DNA of 64,000 bases from an uncultured Rhizobiaceae group bacterium (GCA_937930845.1 CALHBJ010000009.1:80662-144661), one strand, 5' to 3'. Counted from the stretch's first letter, positions 28,940-39,528 are shown. Translations and numbers: made by a program. The notes: generated by a model from the letters alone, not told the origin.

Positions 28940-30172
28940 ATGAACAGCGGGTTCCCCAACATTCGGCACATGCGGGTTTTCATAGAAGCGGTACGCACCG
29001 GTTCCGTATCCACAGCTGCCAGGCGGTGTCACCTGTCTCAACCGGCTGCGACCCAGGCGATTTCCCGGCTGGAAGCCGATCTGGGTGCACCGCTTCTGGT
29101 GCGGCGGCGTGAACAATTTTCCCTCACCAAATGTGGTAAGGTCTTTGAACAACGCGCAGCCGCTGCTTTGAAATATCTCAAAGACGGGGCGCGCAATGCC
29201 ATGCGGACCGGCGGTGACGCCCATGCCCGCCGGGCGAATTTCGATCATTCCGTCACCGCGGCTCAATTGCGCAACCTGATCGCGATTGCAAATAATGGCA
29301 GCTTTACGGTTGCAGCGCGGGATCTGAATCTATCCCAGCCCACCGTGCACCGGGCGGCACGGAGTCTGGAAGCCCTTGCCGGGGTTCCCCTGTTCACGGC
29401 ACGTCCCTCGGGCATTACGCTGACACCGGCTGCGGAGGCTTTGGTGCTGGGCGCGAAGCTTGCCCAGTCAGAAATCCGACAGGGAATTGAAGAAATCAGC
29501 CGGGAGCTTGGCGAGGACAAGGGCACGTTTGTGCTGGGCAGCCTCCCATTGGCGCGCACGAAGATTGTGCCCCGGGCGGTGCACGCGATGGTCGATTCAA
29601 CCCAAGGCGTTCAGGTGCGCGTGGTGGACGGGCGTTATCAGGAATTGCTTCGATCCCTGCGCGAGGGCGATATCGATTGTCTCATTGGTGCATTGCGCTA
29701 TCCGCCCCCTGCAGACGACGTGGAACAGGAACTGCTGTTTCAGGATGCCCTGGTGATTGTTGCTCATCCAGCCCATCCTCTCGCCAATAAACCCAATCTT
29801 GATCTGGAAGACACCTTGGCCTTTCCCTGGGTTGCGCCGCCAAAAGAAACACCGGCAGGTCAATATCTGTTCAATACCCTGCGCATTCACGAACGCAAGC
29901 AAACACCTGTGCGGGTGGTATCGTCTTCGATGGTCACGCTGCGGGGGATTTTGGCGCAGGGAAACTATATCTCTATCGTGTCCCGCCACCAGATCGGCAT
30001 CGATGAAAGCCTTGGCATGATCGCCGTTCTGGATATCCCGTTGAAAGGGCATTACCGGGACATTGGCCTGACATTTCGTAAAAACTGGCGGCCAACACAA
30101 ACCCAGGGGCAATTCATGGATTATCTGCACCGCTTTAGTGCCACGGCTTCCAGCCAGGATGACGCGAAATGA
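28940..30172 (+). CDS. LysR-type regulator with two tandem HTH domains
   Basis: A 410-residue regulator, about 100 residues longer than typical LysR proteins because it has two complete winged HTH units. These are residues about 8-67 (FIEAVRTGSVSTAARRCHLS...) and about 106-165 (LIAIANNGSFTVAARDLNLS...), followed by one effector-binding domain (about 190-400). It lies between the divergent galB operon and the ligAB operon and very probably controls protocatechuate 4,5-cleavage genes. ATG 28940 is preferred, with AAGG at 28931-28934; the frame upstream to 28871 is probably non-coding. Confidence 0.88.
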   Translation: MNSGFPNIRHMRVFIEAVRTGSVSTAARRCHLSQPAATQAISRLEADLGAPLLVRRREQFSLTKCGKVFEQRAAAALKYLKDGARNAMRTGGDAHARRANFDHSVTAAQLRNLIAIANNGSFTVAARDLNLSQPTVHRAARSLEALAGVPLFTARPSGITLTPAAEALVLGAKLAQSEIRQGIEEISRELGEDKGTFVLGSLPLARTKIVPRAVHAMVDSTQGVQVRVVDGRYQELLRSLREGDIDCLIGALRYPPPADDVEQELLFQDALVIVAHPAHPLANKPNLDLEDTLAFPWVAPPKETPAGQYLFNTLRIHERKQTPVRVVSSSMVTLRGILAQGNYISIVSRHQIGIDESLGMIAVLDIPLKGHYRDIGLTFRKNWRPTQTQGQFMDYLHRFSATASSQDDAK

Positions 30173-30272
30173 GCCGTGTATAGCTTTTTTCAATACTCAC
30201 CCATCTATTTGAATTGGTTTTAGTTGCACCGAAAATGCTATCAATTACCCAACGACCGTGGAGGAACTATCC

Positions 30273-31205
30273 GTGGCATCACCCCAGCCCAAAATATCTT
30301 TTATCGGATTTGGAGAAGCCGCTCAGGCTTTCACCCTTGGGTTGAAGCAAGATAACAGCGCCCTTTCGATCACGGCTTTTGACATTAAGACTGAGGGCCC
30401 GGAGCAACAGTCAAAACGTGCCGAGTATGACCGATGTGGTGTGGGAGGCGCAGTTTCCCTGTTTGAGGCGTGTCGTGATGGGGAGCTGATCGTCTCGCTG
30501 GTTACCGCCGATCAGGCAGAAGTTGCTGCAAATGCGGTTGCTCAGATCGGCCTTAACAATGCCCTCTATCTTGATTGCAACAGTTGTGCGCCGGATACGA
30601 AACGCCGTTCGGCTGTGGTGATTAATCGTGCCGGTGGACGCTACGTTGATGTTGCCATCATGACACCTGTGCATCCCCACCTGCACAAATCGCCTTGCCT
30701 ATTGGCGGGGCCAGATGCTGGGGACGCACTGGCGGCGATGAACGGACTTGGCATGGTTGGTGAAATCGCGGGCCAGGATGTGGGCGAAGCATCCATGCGA
30801 AAAATGGTGCGTTCGGTGATGATTAAAGGGCTGGAAGCGGTGACGCTTGAGTGTTTCCTTGCAGCGCGAAAAGCTGGCATAGAAACCCAATTGCTGGCTT
30901 CACTGGAAGCCAGCTTCCCGGGTTTCGACTGGCAGCACCGCGCGCCCTATATGATAGAACGTGCCATGACACATGGTATTCGCCGGGCGGCGGAAATGCG
31001 CGAAGTGGTAAAAACGATGGAAGATTTGGGTATTGCGCCGCATATGTCAGCGGCGACGGCTCAGCGCCAACACGAGGTTGGCAATCTTGGGCTGGATGCA
31101 GCCAGCGTTGTTGCAAAAGATCCGGGCGTAACAGATCTGGGTGCCCTGACGGATGCTATTCTGGCCGCACAATCCACCCAGGCATCCAAGCGAACAGGAA
31201 GGTAA
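30273..31205 (+). CDS. NAD(P)-binding beta-hydroxyacid-dehydrogenase-like protein (DUF1932 type)
   Basis: A 310-residue oxidoreductase. The N-terminal Rossmann domain starts with ISFIGFGEAAQAF (6-phosphogluconate / 3-hydroxyisobutyrate dehydrogenase type), and the all-helical C-terminal half resembles DUF1932. GTG 30273 follows GGAGGA with seven-base spacing, so it is preferred over GTG 30258. It begins the operon with ligA, ligB and ligC, ending four bases before ligA. None of the known protocatechuate 4,5-pathway steps is missing, so its reaction is an open question; it might feed a hydroxyacid side branch. Confidence 0.8.
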   Translation: MASPQPKISFIGFGEAAQAFTLGLKQDNSALSITAFDIKTEGPEQQSKRAEYDRCGVGGAVSLFEACRDGELIVSLVTADQAEVAANAVAQIGLNNALYLDCNSCAPDTKRRSAVVINRAGGRYVDVAIMTPVHPHLHKSPCLLAGPDAGDALAAMNGLGMVGEIAGQDVGEASMRKMVRSVMIKGLEAVTLECFLAARKAGIETQLLASLEASFPGFDWQHRAPYMIERAMTHGIRRAAEMREVVKTMEDLGIAPHMSAATAQRQHEVGNLGLDAASVVAKDPGVTDLGALTDAILAAQSTQASKRTGR

Positions 31206-31209
31206 ATCC

Positions 31210-32468
<1,259 letters not shown>

Positions 32469-32479
32469 GAGAAATTCAA

Positions 32480-33427
32480 ATGAGAATTTGTGTTGCAGGC
32501 GCTTATGGCGCTTTTGGTACCAAACATCTTGATGCCCTAAGTGCCATCGAAGATGTGACAGTGACCTCGGTTATGGGACCGACAAAGGCCAAGATAGAGG
32601 CGCTTGCAGCCGAACGGGGCATCGCCCACGCCTCCACATCATTAGCAGAATGTATCGGGCGCGATGATGTTGATGCCGTGATTTTGGCGACCCCTACACA
32701 GATGCATGCGGAGCAGGCAATTGCCTGCATGAATGCGGGCAAACCGGTGCTCATCGAAATACCCATGGCGGATTCTCTGGAAGACAGCGAAATGATCTGC
32801 CGGGTGCAGAAGGAAACCGGCGTGCTGGCCATGGCCGGACAGGTGCGGCGGTTCAACCCTTCCCACCAGTGGATCAAAGCCAAGATTGATGCGGGAGAAC
32901 TGAACGTCCAGCAGATGGACGTGCAAACCTATTTCTTCCGCCGTTCCAACATGAATGCCAAGGGAGAGCCGCGCAGCTGGACCGACCACCTGCTATGGCA
33001 CCATGCGTGTCACACGGTTGACCTGTTTCAATATCAAACCGGCGAAGTTCCCTCCCAGTGCTATGCCCTTGAAGGCCCTCACCATCCCGAGCTGGGCATC
33101 GCGATGGACATGTCCATTGGCATGAAAACGCCATCGGGGGCCATTTGCACCCTGTCTTTATCCTTCAACAATGACGGTCCATTGGGCACGTTCTTCCGCT
33201 ATATCTGTGATAATGGCACCTATATTGCCAGCTATGACGATCTGTATGACGGGCGTAACAACCCAATAGACCTCAGCGACGTGGCGGTTTCTTCCAACGG
33301 CATTGAACTTATTGATCGGGAGTTCATTTCCGCAATCAGGGAAAAACGTGAACCCAATGGCACCGTGCATGAAGTGCTGGACGCCATGCGCACACTGGAC
33401 CGGCTTGAGAAGTGTTTTGAAAACTAA
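32480..33427 (+). CDS. ligC: 4-carboxy-2-hydroxymuconate-6-semialdehyde dehydrogenase
   Basis: A 315-residue Gfo/Idh/MocA-family NADP-dependent dehydrogenase. It opens with RICVAGAYGAFGTKHLDAL (Rossmann motif), then has ATPTQMHAEQAIACMNAGKPVLIEIPMA and a catalytic region with HHACHTVDLFQYQTG. It oxidises the cyclic hemiacetal of CHMS to 2-pyrone-4,6-dicarboxylate, the substrate of LigI encoded across the regulator. It converges with the amidohydrolase gene, sharing four bases. Confidence 0.95.
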   Translation: MRICVAGAYGAFGTKHLDALSAIEDVTVTSVMGPTKAKIEALAAERGIAHASTSLAECIGRDDVDAVILATPTQMHAEQAIACMNAGKPVLIEIPMADSLEDSEMICRVQKETGVLAMAGQVRRFNPSHQWIKAKIDAGELNVQQMDVQTYFFRRSNMNAKGEPRSWTDHLLWHHACHTVDLFQYQTGEVPSQCYALEGPHHPELGIAMDMSIGMKTPSGAICTLSLSFNNDGPLGTFFRYICDNGTYIASYDDLYDGRNNPIDLSDVAVSSNGIELIDREFISAIREKREPNGTVHEVLDAMRTLDRLEKCFEN

Positions 33428-34296
33428 CTCAAGCCGAGCAGGCGCGCGGCATTGCCTTTGATAATATCCTCACGCAATTCATCCTTGATCGCGATTTTTT
33501 CAAAATCGGCAAGCCAGCGTTCAGGCGTTATCATGGGCCAGTCCGAGCCGAACAGAACCTTCTTTTTCAAAATTGAATTGCAGTAGCGCACCAGAATTTC
33601 CGGGAAATATTTTGGCGACCAGCCAGACAGGTCGATATAGACGTTCGGCTTGTGCTGGGCGACTGCCAGCGCTTCTTCCTGCCAGGGGAAGCTGGGGTGG
33701 GCGAGGATGATCTTCATTTCGGGAAAATCAACAGCCACATCGTCCATATACATGGGATTTGAATATTTAAGCCGCATGCCATTGCCACCGGGCATTCCAC
33801 TGCCCACACCGGTTTGCCCGGTATGGAACAGGGCAATTCCCCCTTCTTCGGCAATCGCTTCGTAAAGCCCGTAAGCCATGCGGTCATTGGCGTAAAAGCC
33901 CTGCATGGTTGGGTGGAACTTGAAACCCTTGATTCCAAAATCCCGGATGAGGCGCCGCGCTTCGCGCTGGCCCATTTTACCCTTGTGAGGATCGATGCTG
34001 GCAAAGGGGATCAGCACGTCATCATTTAGAGCTGCCAGTTCCGCCACTTCCTCATTTTTATAGCGGCGATAGCCTGTCTCACGCTCGCTATCCACGGGGA
34101 AAATGACCGCAGCAATGTTCTGTTCGCGATAGTGGTTTGCCGTTTCGGGAATTGTGGGAGGGTGTTCCCAAGGTGCACGAAAATATTTCGCCATTGTGGA
34201 TTGCAAATCGTCATACCCATCATCCTCATGACAGCCACACGGCTCTTCTGCATGGGTATGAATGTCGATTGCACGAATCTTGGAAAGGTCGACCAT
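33424..34296 (-). CDS. Amidohydrolase, probable aryl-beta-ketoacyl-CoA hydrolase of hydroxycinnamate breakdown
   Basis: A 290-residue metal-dependent TIM-barrel amidohydrolase (PF04909 type). Motifs: AIDIHTHAEEP, GFKFHPTMQGFYAND, IILAHPSFPWQEEA and FGSDWPMITPE. Related genes next to feruloyl-CoA synthetase in R. palustris, Rhodococcus (couO) and Agrobacterium clusters are linked to cleaving 4-hydroxyphenyl-beta-ketoacyl-CoA to the benzoic acid. That context, not a residue-level match, supports this call. It is the last gene of the hydratase-MarR-fcs operon; a decarboxylase is the alternative. Confidence 0.72.
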   Translation of the reverse strand: MVDLSKIRAIDIHTHAEEPCGCHEDDGYDDLQSTMAKYFRAPWEHPPTIPETANHYREQNIAAVIFPVDSERETGYRRYKNEEVAELAALNDDVLIPFASIDPHKGKMGQREARRLIRDFGIKGFKFHPTMQGFYANDRMAYGLYEAIAEEGGIALFHTGQTGVGSGMPGGNGMRLKYSNPMYMDDVAVDFPEMKIILAHPSFPWQEEALAVAQHKPNVYIDLSGWSPKYFPEILVRYCNSILKKKVLFGSDWPMITPERWLADFEKIAIKDELREDIIKGNAARLLGLS

Positions 34297-34298
34297 TT

Positions 34299-36134
34299 TT
34301 AATTTTCCTGAAGTTTTGCAACAGCTTTGGCGCTGTCATCATAGAGCCGGTCGAGAAGGTTCTTGCGCACATTCAACACATTGCGGAAGTTCAAGTTCCC
34401 TTTGGCTGTGATCTCACCATTGGCCAGTGACGGGGGGTCGGCAACAATAATCGCTCGTGAAATCAGGTTGGAGGAACCCGAAACCTGGCCAGCCCGCTCC
34501 TCGAGCTTTTGCTGGATCATCGCAAGAAGCGCCGGGTCGCACAAAGCCCCGCCATCTTGTTCGCTGGTAAAGCCCTGCCTTTGCACTTCGTCCATATTTG
34601 GAAAAATAAACAGGCCAATCTGCTCGCGGTCAGCGCCCGTGATGACAATATCGGCTGCGATGGGTCCAAGGCCAACGATGACATCCAGCCGCAATTGTGC
34701 GGCACGCACCCATGTGCCCGTCAGCAGCTTGAAGTCTTCGCTGATGCGCCCGTCAAACTTGAGCCCCGCATTGGGATTGTCCGGGTCAACAAAACGCATG
34801 GCATCGCCGGTGATGAAAAAACCCTCATCATCGAAGGCTTGCGCCGTTTTCTCAGCGTCCTGGAAATATCCGGGCATGATGTTGGAGCCCTTCACACGGA
34901 TTTCGTAACGGTTCTCATCATTGGGAATCAGCTTGGCGCAAATGTCCGTCATTGGAACACCGATAATGCCGGAACTTGGGGTCGGCTCCTGTTGTGTGAG
35001 CACGGCAGGTGCAGTTTCCGTCAATCCCCAGGATGATGTCATCAAAGGTACTTCGCCTTTGACTTCCATCGCCATTTTCTCAAGGCCTTCCCAGACGTCC
35101 TGCGGCAAAGACGCGCCAGCGTAGAAAACCATGTCGAGATCTTCAAAAAACCTCTGGCGCAAAGACTGGTTTTCCTGAAGCGCCCCCAGCAGCCTGGAAA
35201 ATCCAACCGGCACGTTAAACGCCACAGTGCCGGTGACCATTGACAGATTTTCGACTGTCCGTTCGAACAGGCCCTTTAACGGCTTGCCATCGTCAATGTA
35301 GAGGCTGCCGCCATTTGCCAGAATCATATTGAAATTGTGACTGCCCCCAAACACGTGGTTCCAGGGCAACCAGTCCACAATGCGTGGCGGATGTCTGCGC
35401 AGAAAAGGTAAAGCCGTTGCCAGTTGGGCCTGATTTGTACACATCATGCGATGGGTGGTCAGGACACCTTTTGGCACGGAGGTTGATCCGGAAGTCATCA
35501 GAATTTTTGCTACCGTATCCGGTGTGACGGCCTCGTTCGCAGACACAATATCTGAGCTGTAATCTCCTTTGAGAAGCTCCTCAAAGCTGGTGATGTTTTG
35601 ACCCCCGGCGGCGGCTCCCGTGCGACTTGCCACAATCTCAATACCGCGCAATGCATCGAGCGCGAGTGCTTCGCCATATTGCTCGGCATCCACCACATAG
35701 GCCATTGCCGGGCGCACAAGTTCTATTGCGTGTTGCAGGCGACCATGGGCAGCGGCGACTAATGAATATTGTTCTGCCACGGGCACGGTGGGCACACCCA
35801 CATATTGTGCTGCCAGGGTCAGCAATCCGTGGTCAATACCGTTCCCCGACATGATCAAAATTGGCGTATCGCCGTTTAGTCCCCGCGCCAACAGCGAGGC
35901 TGCCAGCGCTTTCACTTTCTCCAGCGTTGATCCAAAAGTCTCTTCGCGCCAGCCGGGGCCACTTCTTTCCGCCAGGAAAACACGCTCCCCAGCCTGATCG
36001 GCCCAATGGTGCAACCATTGGCTGGTTTTAACGACTGCCGGAAGCGATGTGTCATTGGATTCCAGAAGAATGGTGCCGTCTGCCCGGTCCGTCCGGCGCA
36101 CATTATGGCTGCGATAATCTGTTGTTCGCTTCAT
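34299..36134 (-). CDS. fcs: Feruloyl-CoA synthase-type acid:CoA ligase
   Basis: A 611-residue ANL-family ligase that activates ferulate, p-coumarate or related acids to CoA esters with ATP. Signature pieces: ILMTSGSTSVPKGVLTTHRM (P-loop), WLPWNHVFGGSHNF, TSSWGLTETAPA, ITGDAMRFVDP and the C-terminal catalytic Lys region NGEITAKGNLNFR. WLPWNHVFGG and the long C-terminal domain are typical of the feruloyl-CoA synthase clade. Its ATG overlaps the MarR stop (ATGA). Confidence 0.9.
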   Translation of the reverse strand: MKRTTDYRSHNVRRTDRADGTILLESNDTSLPAVVKTSQWLHHWADQAGERVFLAERSGPGWREETFGSTLEKVKALAASLLARGLNGDTPILIMSGNGIDHGLLTLAAQYVGVPTVPVAEQYSLVAAAHGRLQHAIELVRPAMAYVVDAEQYGEALALDALRGIEIVASRTGAAAGGQNITSFEELLKGDYSSDIVSANEAVTPDTVAKILMTSGSTSVPKGVLTTHRMMCTNQAQLATALPFLRRHPPRIVDWLPWNHVFGGSHNFNMILANGGSLYIDDGKPLKGLFERTVENLSMVTGTVAFNVPVGFSRLLGALQENQSLRQRFFEDLDMVFYAGASLPQDVWEGLEKMAMEVKGEVPLMTSSWGLTETAPAVLTQQEPTPSSGIIGVPMTDICAKLIPNDENRYEIRVKGSNIMPGYFQDAEKTAQAFDDEGFFITGDAMRFVDPDNPNAGLKFDGRISEDFKLLTGTWVRAAQLRLDVIVGLGPIAADIVITGADREQIGLFIFPNMDEVQRQGFTSEQDGGALCDPALLAMIQQKLEERAGQVSGSSNLISRAIIVADPPSLANGEITAKGNLNFRNVLNVRKNLLDRLYDDSAKAVAKLQEN

Positions 36135-36622
36135 TTCAAACCTTCCGTGAAATTGGCCTCAATGCGGAGCATGGAGCGAATGAGGTTTATTCGGGCCTCC
36201 TGGTCGACACCATCAAATACGGCCGCTTCATGGGCGTTGATCGATTTTTCGGCCTTGTCGCAAAGCCGCCTCCCCGCCGGTGTGGCAGTCAGCAAATAGG
36301 CACGGCGGTCACTCAACAATTTTTCGCGCTCAATCAGCCCGCGTTTTTCAAGTTCATCAATCACGATAACCAGATTGGGTCGTTCGATGGCGAGGGCATG
36401 AGACAATTGAGATTGTCGTATTCCGGGATTTTCAACGATCAGCGCCAACACTGAATAGCTCACCATCCGCAATTCAAACGGTTTCAATACTCTTGTCAGA
36501 TCCGCCTGAATGACATTGAAGGCGCGCTTGATGTGATATCCCATGAACTGGCGCAGCGGCGCATCGGAGACGGTGGTTATCTCCTGCTGGGGCTGATGGC
36601 GATCTGGCACGAGTTGCTTCAT
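36131..36622 (-). CDS. MarR-family regulator of the hydroxycinnamate operon
   Basis: About 163 residues with a winged-helix MarR core (LALIVENPGIRQSQLSHALA, recognition helix IERPNLVIVIDELEKRGLI, wing LLSDRRAYLLTATPAG). By position it is the likely CoA-thioester-responsive repressor, as CouR/HcaR/FerR-type MarR proteins are in other bacteria. ATG 36622 (MKQLVPD) starts five bases after the hydratase stop; longer starts lie inside that gene. It may act at the intergenic region 37392-37638. Confidence 0.87.
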   Translation of the reverse strand: MKQLVPDRHQPQQEITTVSDAPLRQFMGYHIKRAFNVIQADLTRVLKPFELRMVSYSVLALIVENPGIRQSQLSHALAIERPNLVIVIDELEKRGLIEREKLLSDRRAYLLTATPAGRRLCDKAEKSINAHEAAVFDGVDQEARINLIRSMLRIEANFTEGLK

Positions 36623-36626
36623 CCAG

Positions 36627-37391
36627 CTATCTGAAATTGGGGCTGCGTTTTTCAAGGAAAGCGGCAAGACCCTCCTGGGCATCCGGGCTGGTTTGCGTGA
36701 TGGCGGCACACAGACTTTCCGTAAACAACCCATCCGCTTTTGGCATATCCTCGATCCGGGACAGTGCCTGAATCATGATGTAATTCGACAATGGTGCATT
36801 GCTGGCAATTTTGCGGGCCATGTCCTGCGCCACTTCAAGCGCCTTGCCGGTATCCACGCAATGGTGGGTCAACCCCAATGCCAGGCCCTCCTGGCTGTCA
36901 TATTTTCGCCCCGTGAGCATCATTTCGATCATGCGATCCGCCCCCAAGATGCGCCCTACCCTAACGGATGCGCCACCGCCGACGAAAATTCCGCGACGGC
37001 CTTCCGGGAGTTGAAATATTGTAGACGGCTCAGCAATGCGCACATGGGTTGAAGCGGCAATTTCCAAACCACCGCCAATCACGGCACCAAACATGGCCGA
37101 GATGACCGGCAAACCGCCATACTGAATGCGCTCCATGACTTGATGCCAATTGCGGGAATGGCGCATCGTGCCTTCCGCATCGCGCTGAACATGCTCGCTC
37201 AGGTCAAGACCGGAACAATAATGTCCCCCGGTTCCCGTGAGGATTGCGACTTTAACATCCGCCGGCGGAGATGTGAAAAATGCATCGATTGCATTGAGCA
37301 ATTCATCGCACATGGCGTTGCGCTTGTCAGGGCGATTCATGGTCAGTGTGGCGATGCCTTCACTGACATCGATCTTCAATACTTCACCCAT
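36627..37391 (-). CDS. Enoyl-CoA hydratase (crotonase) family, probable hydroxycinnamoyl-CoA hydratase
   Basis: A 254-residue crotonase. The oxyanion hole is GTGGHYCSGLDLSEH. The two acidic catalytic positions are present in AVIGGGLEIAAS and QLPEGRRGIFVGGG. It differs from the Pseudomonas vanillin-forming Ech/HCHL as I remember it, and better fits a hydratase that adds water to feruloyl- or coumaroyl-CoA without retro-aldol cleavage. First gene of the operon hydratase-MarR-fcs-amidohydrolase. Confidence 0.85.
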   Translation of the reverse strand: MGEVLKIDVSEGIATLTMNRPDKRNAMCDELLNAIDAFFTSPPADVKVAILTGTGGHYCSGLDLSEHVQRDAEGTMRHSRNWHQVMERIQYGGLPVISAMFGAVIGGGLEIAASTHVRIAEPSTIFQLPEGRRGIFVGGGASVRVGRILGADRMIEMMLTGRKYDSQEGLALGLTHHCVDTGKALEVAQDMARKIASNAPLSNYIMIQALSRIEDMPKADGLFTESLCAAITQTSPDAQEGLAAFLEKRSPNFR

Positions 37392-37638
37392 GTGAACCCC
37401 TTAATTTCTGGCATGTCGTGCCGCGCACACAGCCGCAAATTCCCGATATGCCGCCCTCGGTTTCTGCCGCTGCCCAAGGGCCAGCCAAGACCATGACTGG
37501 AAGCTGAAAGCGGGACTGCCAATGCTGTTAAATATCATAATGGTTATCAGTCATAAGTAAATTGATGTAAAGCGCGTCCTGTGTCAAACTGTGATGTAAG
37601 GGACAGTGCTTGAACCGTTACGCCGGTTGGGAATTGAC
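37392..37638. promoter_or_regulatory. Divergent promoter region between hydroxycinnamate operon and mobA
   Basis: No gene is present in 247 bases. A short dyad TTAT-CAGTC-ATAA lies at 37544-37556 in an AT-rich patch typical of MarR-family operators. It could be the site of the adjacent MarR protein, but this is weak evidence. Confidence 0.35.
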
Positions 37639-39528
37639 ATGCAGTATCACCTAGATGGCTTCAAACCTGGTTCGCCTCACATCAAGACCGAAGCAGAATC
37701 CCTTAAAATTGGGGCAGCCAAAGTGGATGTTTTGATTGTGGGCTGCGGCCCGGCAGGACTGACACTTGCCAGCCAGCTTTCGGCTTTTGGTGACATTACC
37801 ACGCGCATTATTGATCAAAAATCCGGCCCACTGGAAGTTGGACAGGCAGACGGTATCGCCTGCCGTTCCATGGAAATGTTTGAAGCATTTGGGTTTGCAG
37901 AAAAGGTCGAACGCGAAGCCTATTGGGTCAACGAAACAACGTTTTGGCGCCCCGGCGCGGAACAATCAGCAATTGTGCGGGCGGACCGCATCCAAGACGT
38001 TGAAGACGGGCTGTCGGAATTTCCGCACACCATTCTCAATCAGGCCCGGATTCACGATTTCTATCTCGACATTATGGAGCAATCCGCGCGGCGTCTTGTG
38101 CCGGACTACGGACGACAGTTGGTGGAAATTTCTCTCACCGATGATCCTGATTTTCCCGTTGTGGCCACGATGAAACATGTGGGCCCGAATTTGAAAGAAC
38201 AGGTGGAAACGGTTTGGGCCCGGTATGTGGTAGGGTGCGATGGCGCACGCAGCACTGTGCGAAAATCCCTGGGTTATGCGCTCAAGGGAGAATCTGCCCG
38301 GCAGCTTTGGGGCGTCATGGATATTCTCGCCACCACGAATTTTCCAGACATACGGCTAAAATGTGCCATCCAATCTGCAACCCAGGGCAGCCTGCTGATC
38401 ATCCCCCGCGAAGGCGGATATATGGTGCGCATGTATATCGAGCTTGATGAACTTCAACCGGGCGAACGGGCCTTGGACCGCAACGTCACATCCAATTTGC
38501 TCATCGAAAAGGCACAATCGATCTTAGCGCCCTACACTTTGGATATTAAACAGGTTGCGTGGTGGTCCGCCTATGAAATCGGGCAACGGGTCTGCGACCA
38601 GTTTGATGATGTGGAAGATAGCAAGCGCGATGTTCAAACGCCCCGCATATTCATTGCAGGCGATGCCTGTCACACCCACAGTCCCAAAGCAGGTCAGGGG
38701 ATGAATGTATCCATGGCCGATGCGTTCAATCTTGGATGGAAGCTGGCCACAGTCATCTCAGGCAGGGCGCACCCGAAACTGCTCCACACCTATTCGCTGG
38801 AACGCCAGTCAAAGGCGCAAGAACTGATCGAGTTTGATCGTGATATGGCCCGTTTGTTCAGCGCAAAACCCAAGGATGCTGCTGCGGCAAAGGAGTTTCA
38901 GCGCTATTTCTCCAAACACGCGCGCTATACTGCCGGGGTTGAAACCAAATATGATCCCTCATTGATCATCGGTCCCGACGCAAGCCAACATCTGGCCAAA
39001 GGTCTTAGGGTTGGTATGCGCTTTCATTCCGCACCGGTTGTTCGCCTTGCCGATGCCAAGCCCATGGAACTTGCCCACACGATCAAAGCAGACGGCCGGT
39101 GGCGGGTATTCCTGTTTGCAGATGCCGATGATGATGGACAGGCTGGCGGTGCAATAGACAAGGTTTGCACATTTCTGGCGCAGGATCCGCACTCTCCCCT
39201 TGTTCGCTATACGCCAAAGGGTTCCAACATTGATGGGGTGATTGACATACGCGCTGTGTTCCAGGCACCGCACCGGAAACTGGCGCTTGATGCAATGCCG
39301 CAACTCTTGGCTCCCGCAAAAGGCCGTTTGGGCCTCATTGATTATGAAAAAATCTTCTGCCCTGACTTGAAAAACAAAAGAGATATTTTCGATATGCGGG
39401 GTATCGACCGGGCAAAGGGGGCGATGATTATTGTTCGTCCGGATCAATACATCGCGCAGGTATTGCCCATGGCTGATACGCAGGGCCTTGCCGATTTTTT
39501 CGATGGGTTCATGCTGCCTTCCCGGTGA
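37639..39528 (+). CDS. mobA: 3-hydroxybenzoate 4-monooxygenase
   Basis: A 629-residue FAD-dependent aromatic hydroxylase. From memory it follows Comamonas testosteroni MobA along its length: start MQYHLDGFKPGSP, FAD motif VDVLIVGCGPAGLTLASQL, GQADGIACRSMEMFEAF, DGARSTVRKSLG (DG motif), FIAGDACHTHSPKAGQGMN, and a thioredoxin-like C-terminal domain ending with DQYIAQVLPMADTQGLADFF. It converts 3-hydroxybenzoate to protocatechuate with NADPH and O2, feeding the lig pathway nearby. ATG 39 bases upstream-trimmed start at 37639 matches the family N-terminus. Confidence 0.92.
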   Translation: MQYHLDGFKPGSPHIKTEAESLKIGAAKVDVLIVGCGPAGLTLASQLSAFGDITTRIIDQKSGPLEVGQADGIACRSMEMFEAFGFAEKVEREAYWVNETTFWRPGAEQSAIVRADRIQDVEDGLSEFPHTILNQARIHDFYLDIMEQSARRLVPDYGRQLVEISLTDDPDFPVVATMKHVGPNLKEQVETVWARYVVGCDGARSTVRKSLGYALKGESARQLWGVMDILATTNFPDIRLKCAIQSATQGSLLIIPREGGYMVRMYIELDELQPGERALDRNVTSNLLIEKAQSILAPYTLDIKQVAWWSAYEIGQRVCDQFDDVEDSKRDVQTPRIFIAGDACHTHSPKAGQGMNVSMADAFNLGWKLATVISGRAHPKLLHTYSLERQSKAQELIEFDRDMARLFSAKPKDAAAAKEFQRYFSKHARYTAGVETKYDPSLIIGPDASQHLAKGLRVGMRFHSAPVVRLADAKPMELAHTIKADGRWRVFLFADADDDGQAGGAIDKVCTFLAQDPHSPLVRYTPKGSNIDGVIDIRAVFQAPHRKLALDAMPQLLAPAKGRLGLIDYEKIFCPDLKNKRDIFDMRGIDRAKGAMIIVRPDQYIAQVLPMADTQGLADFFDGFMLPSR

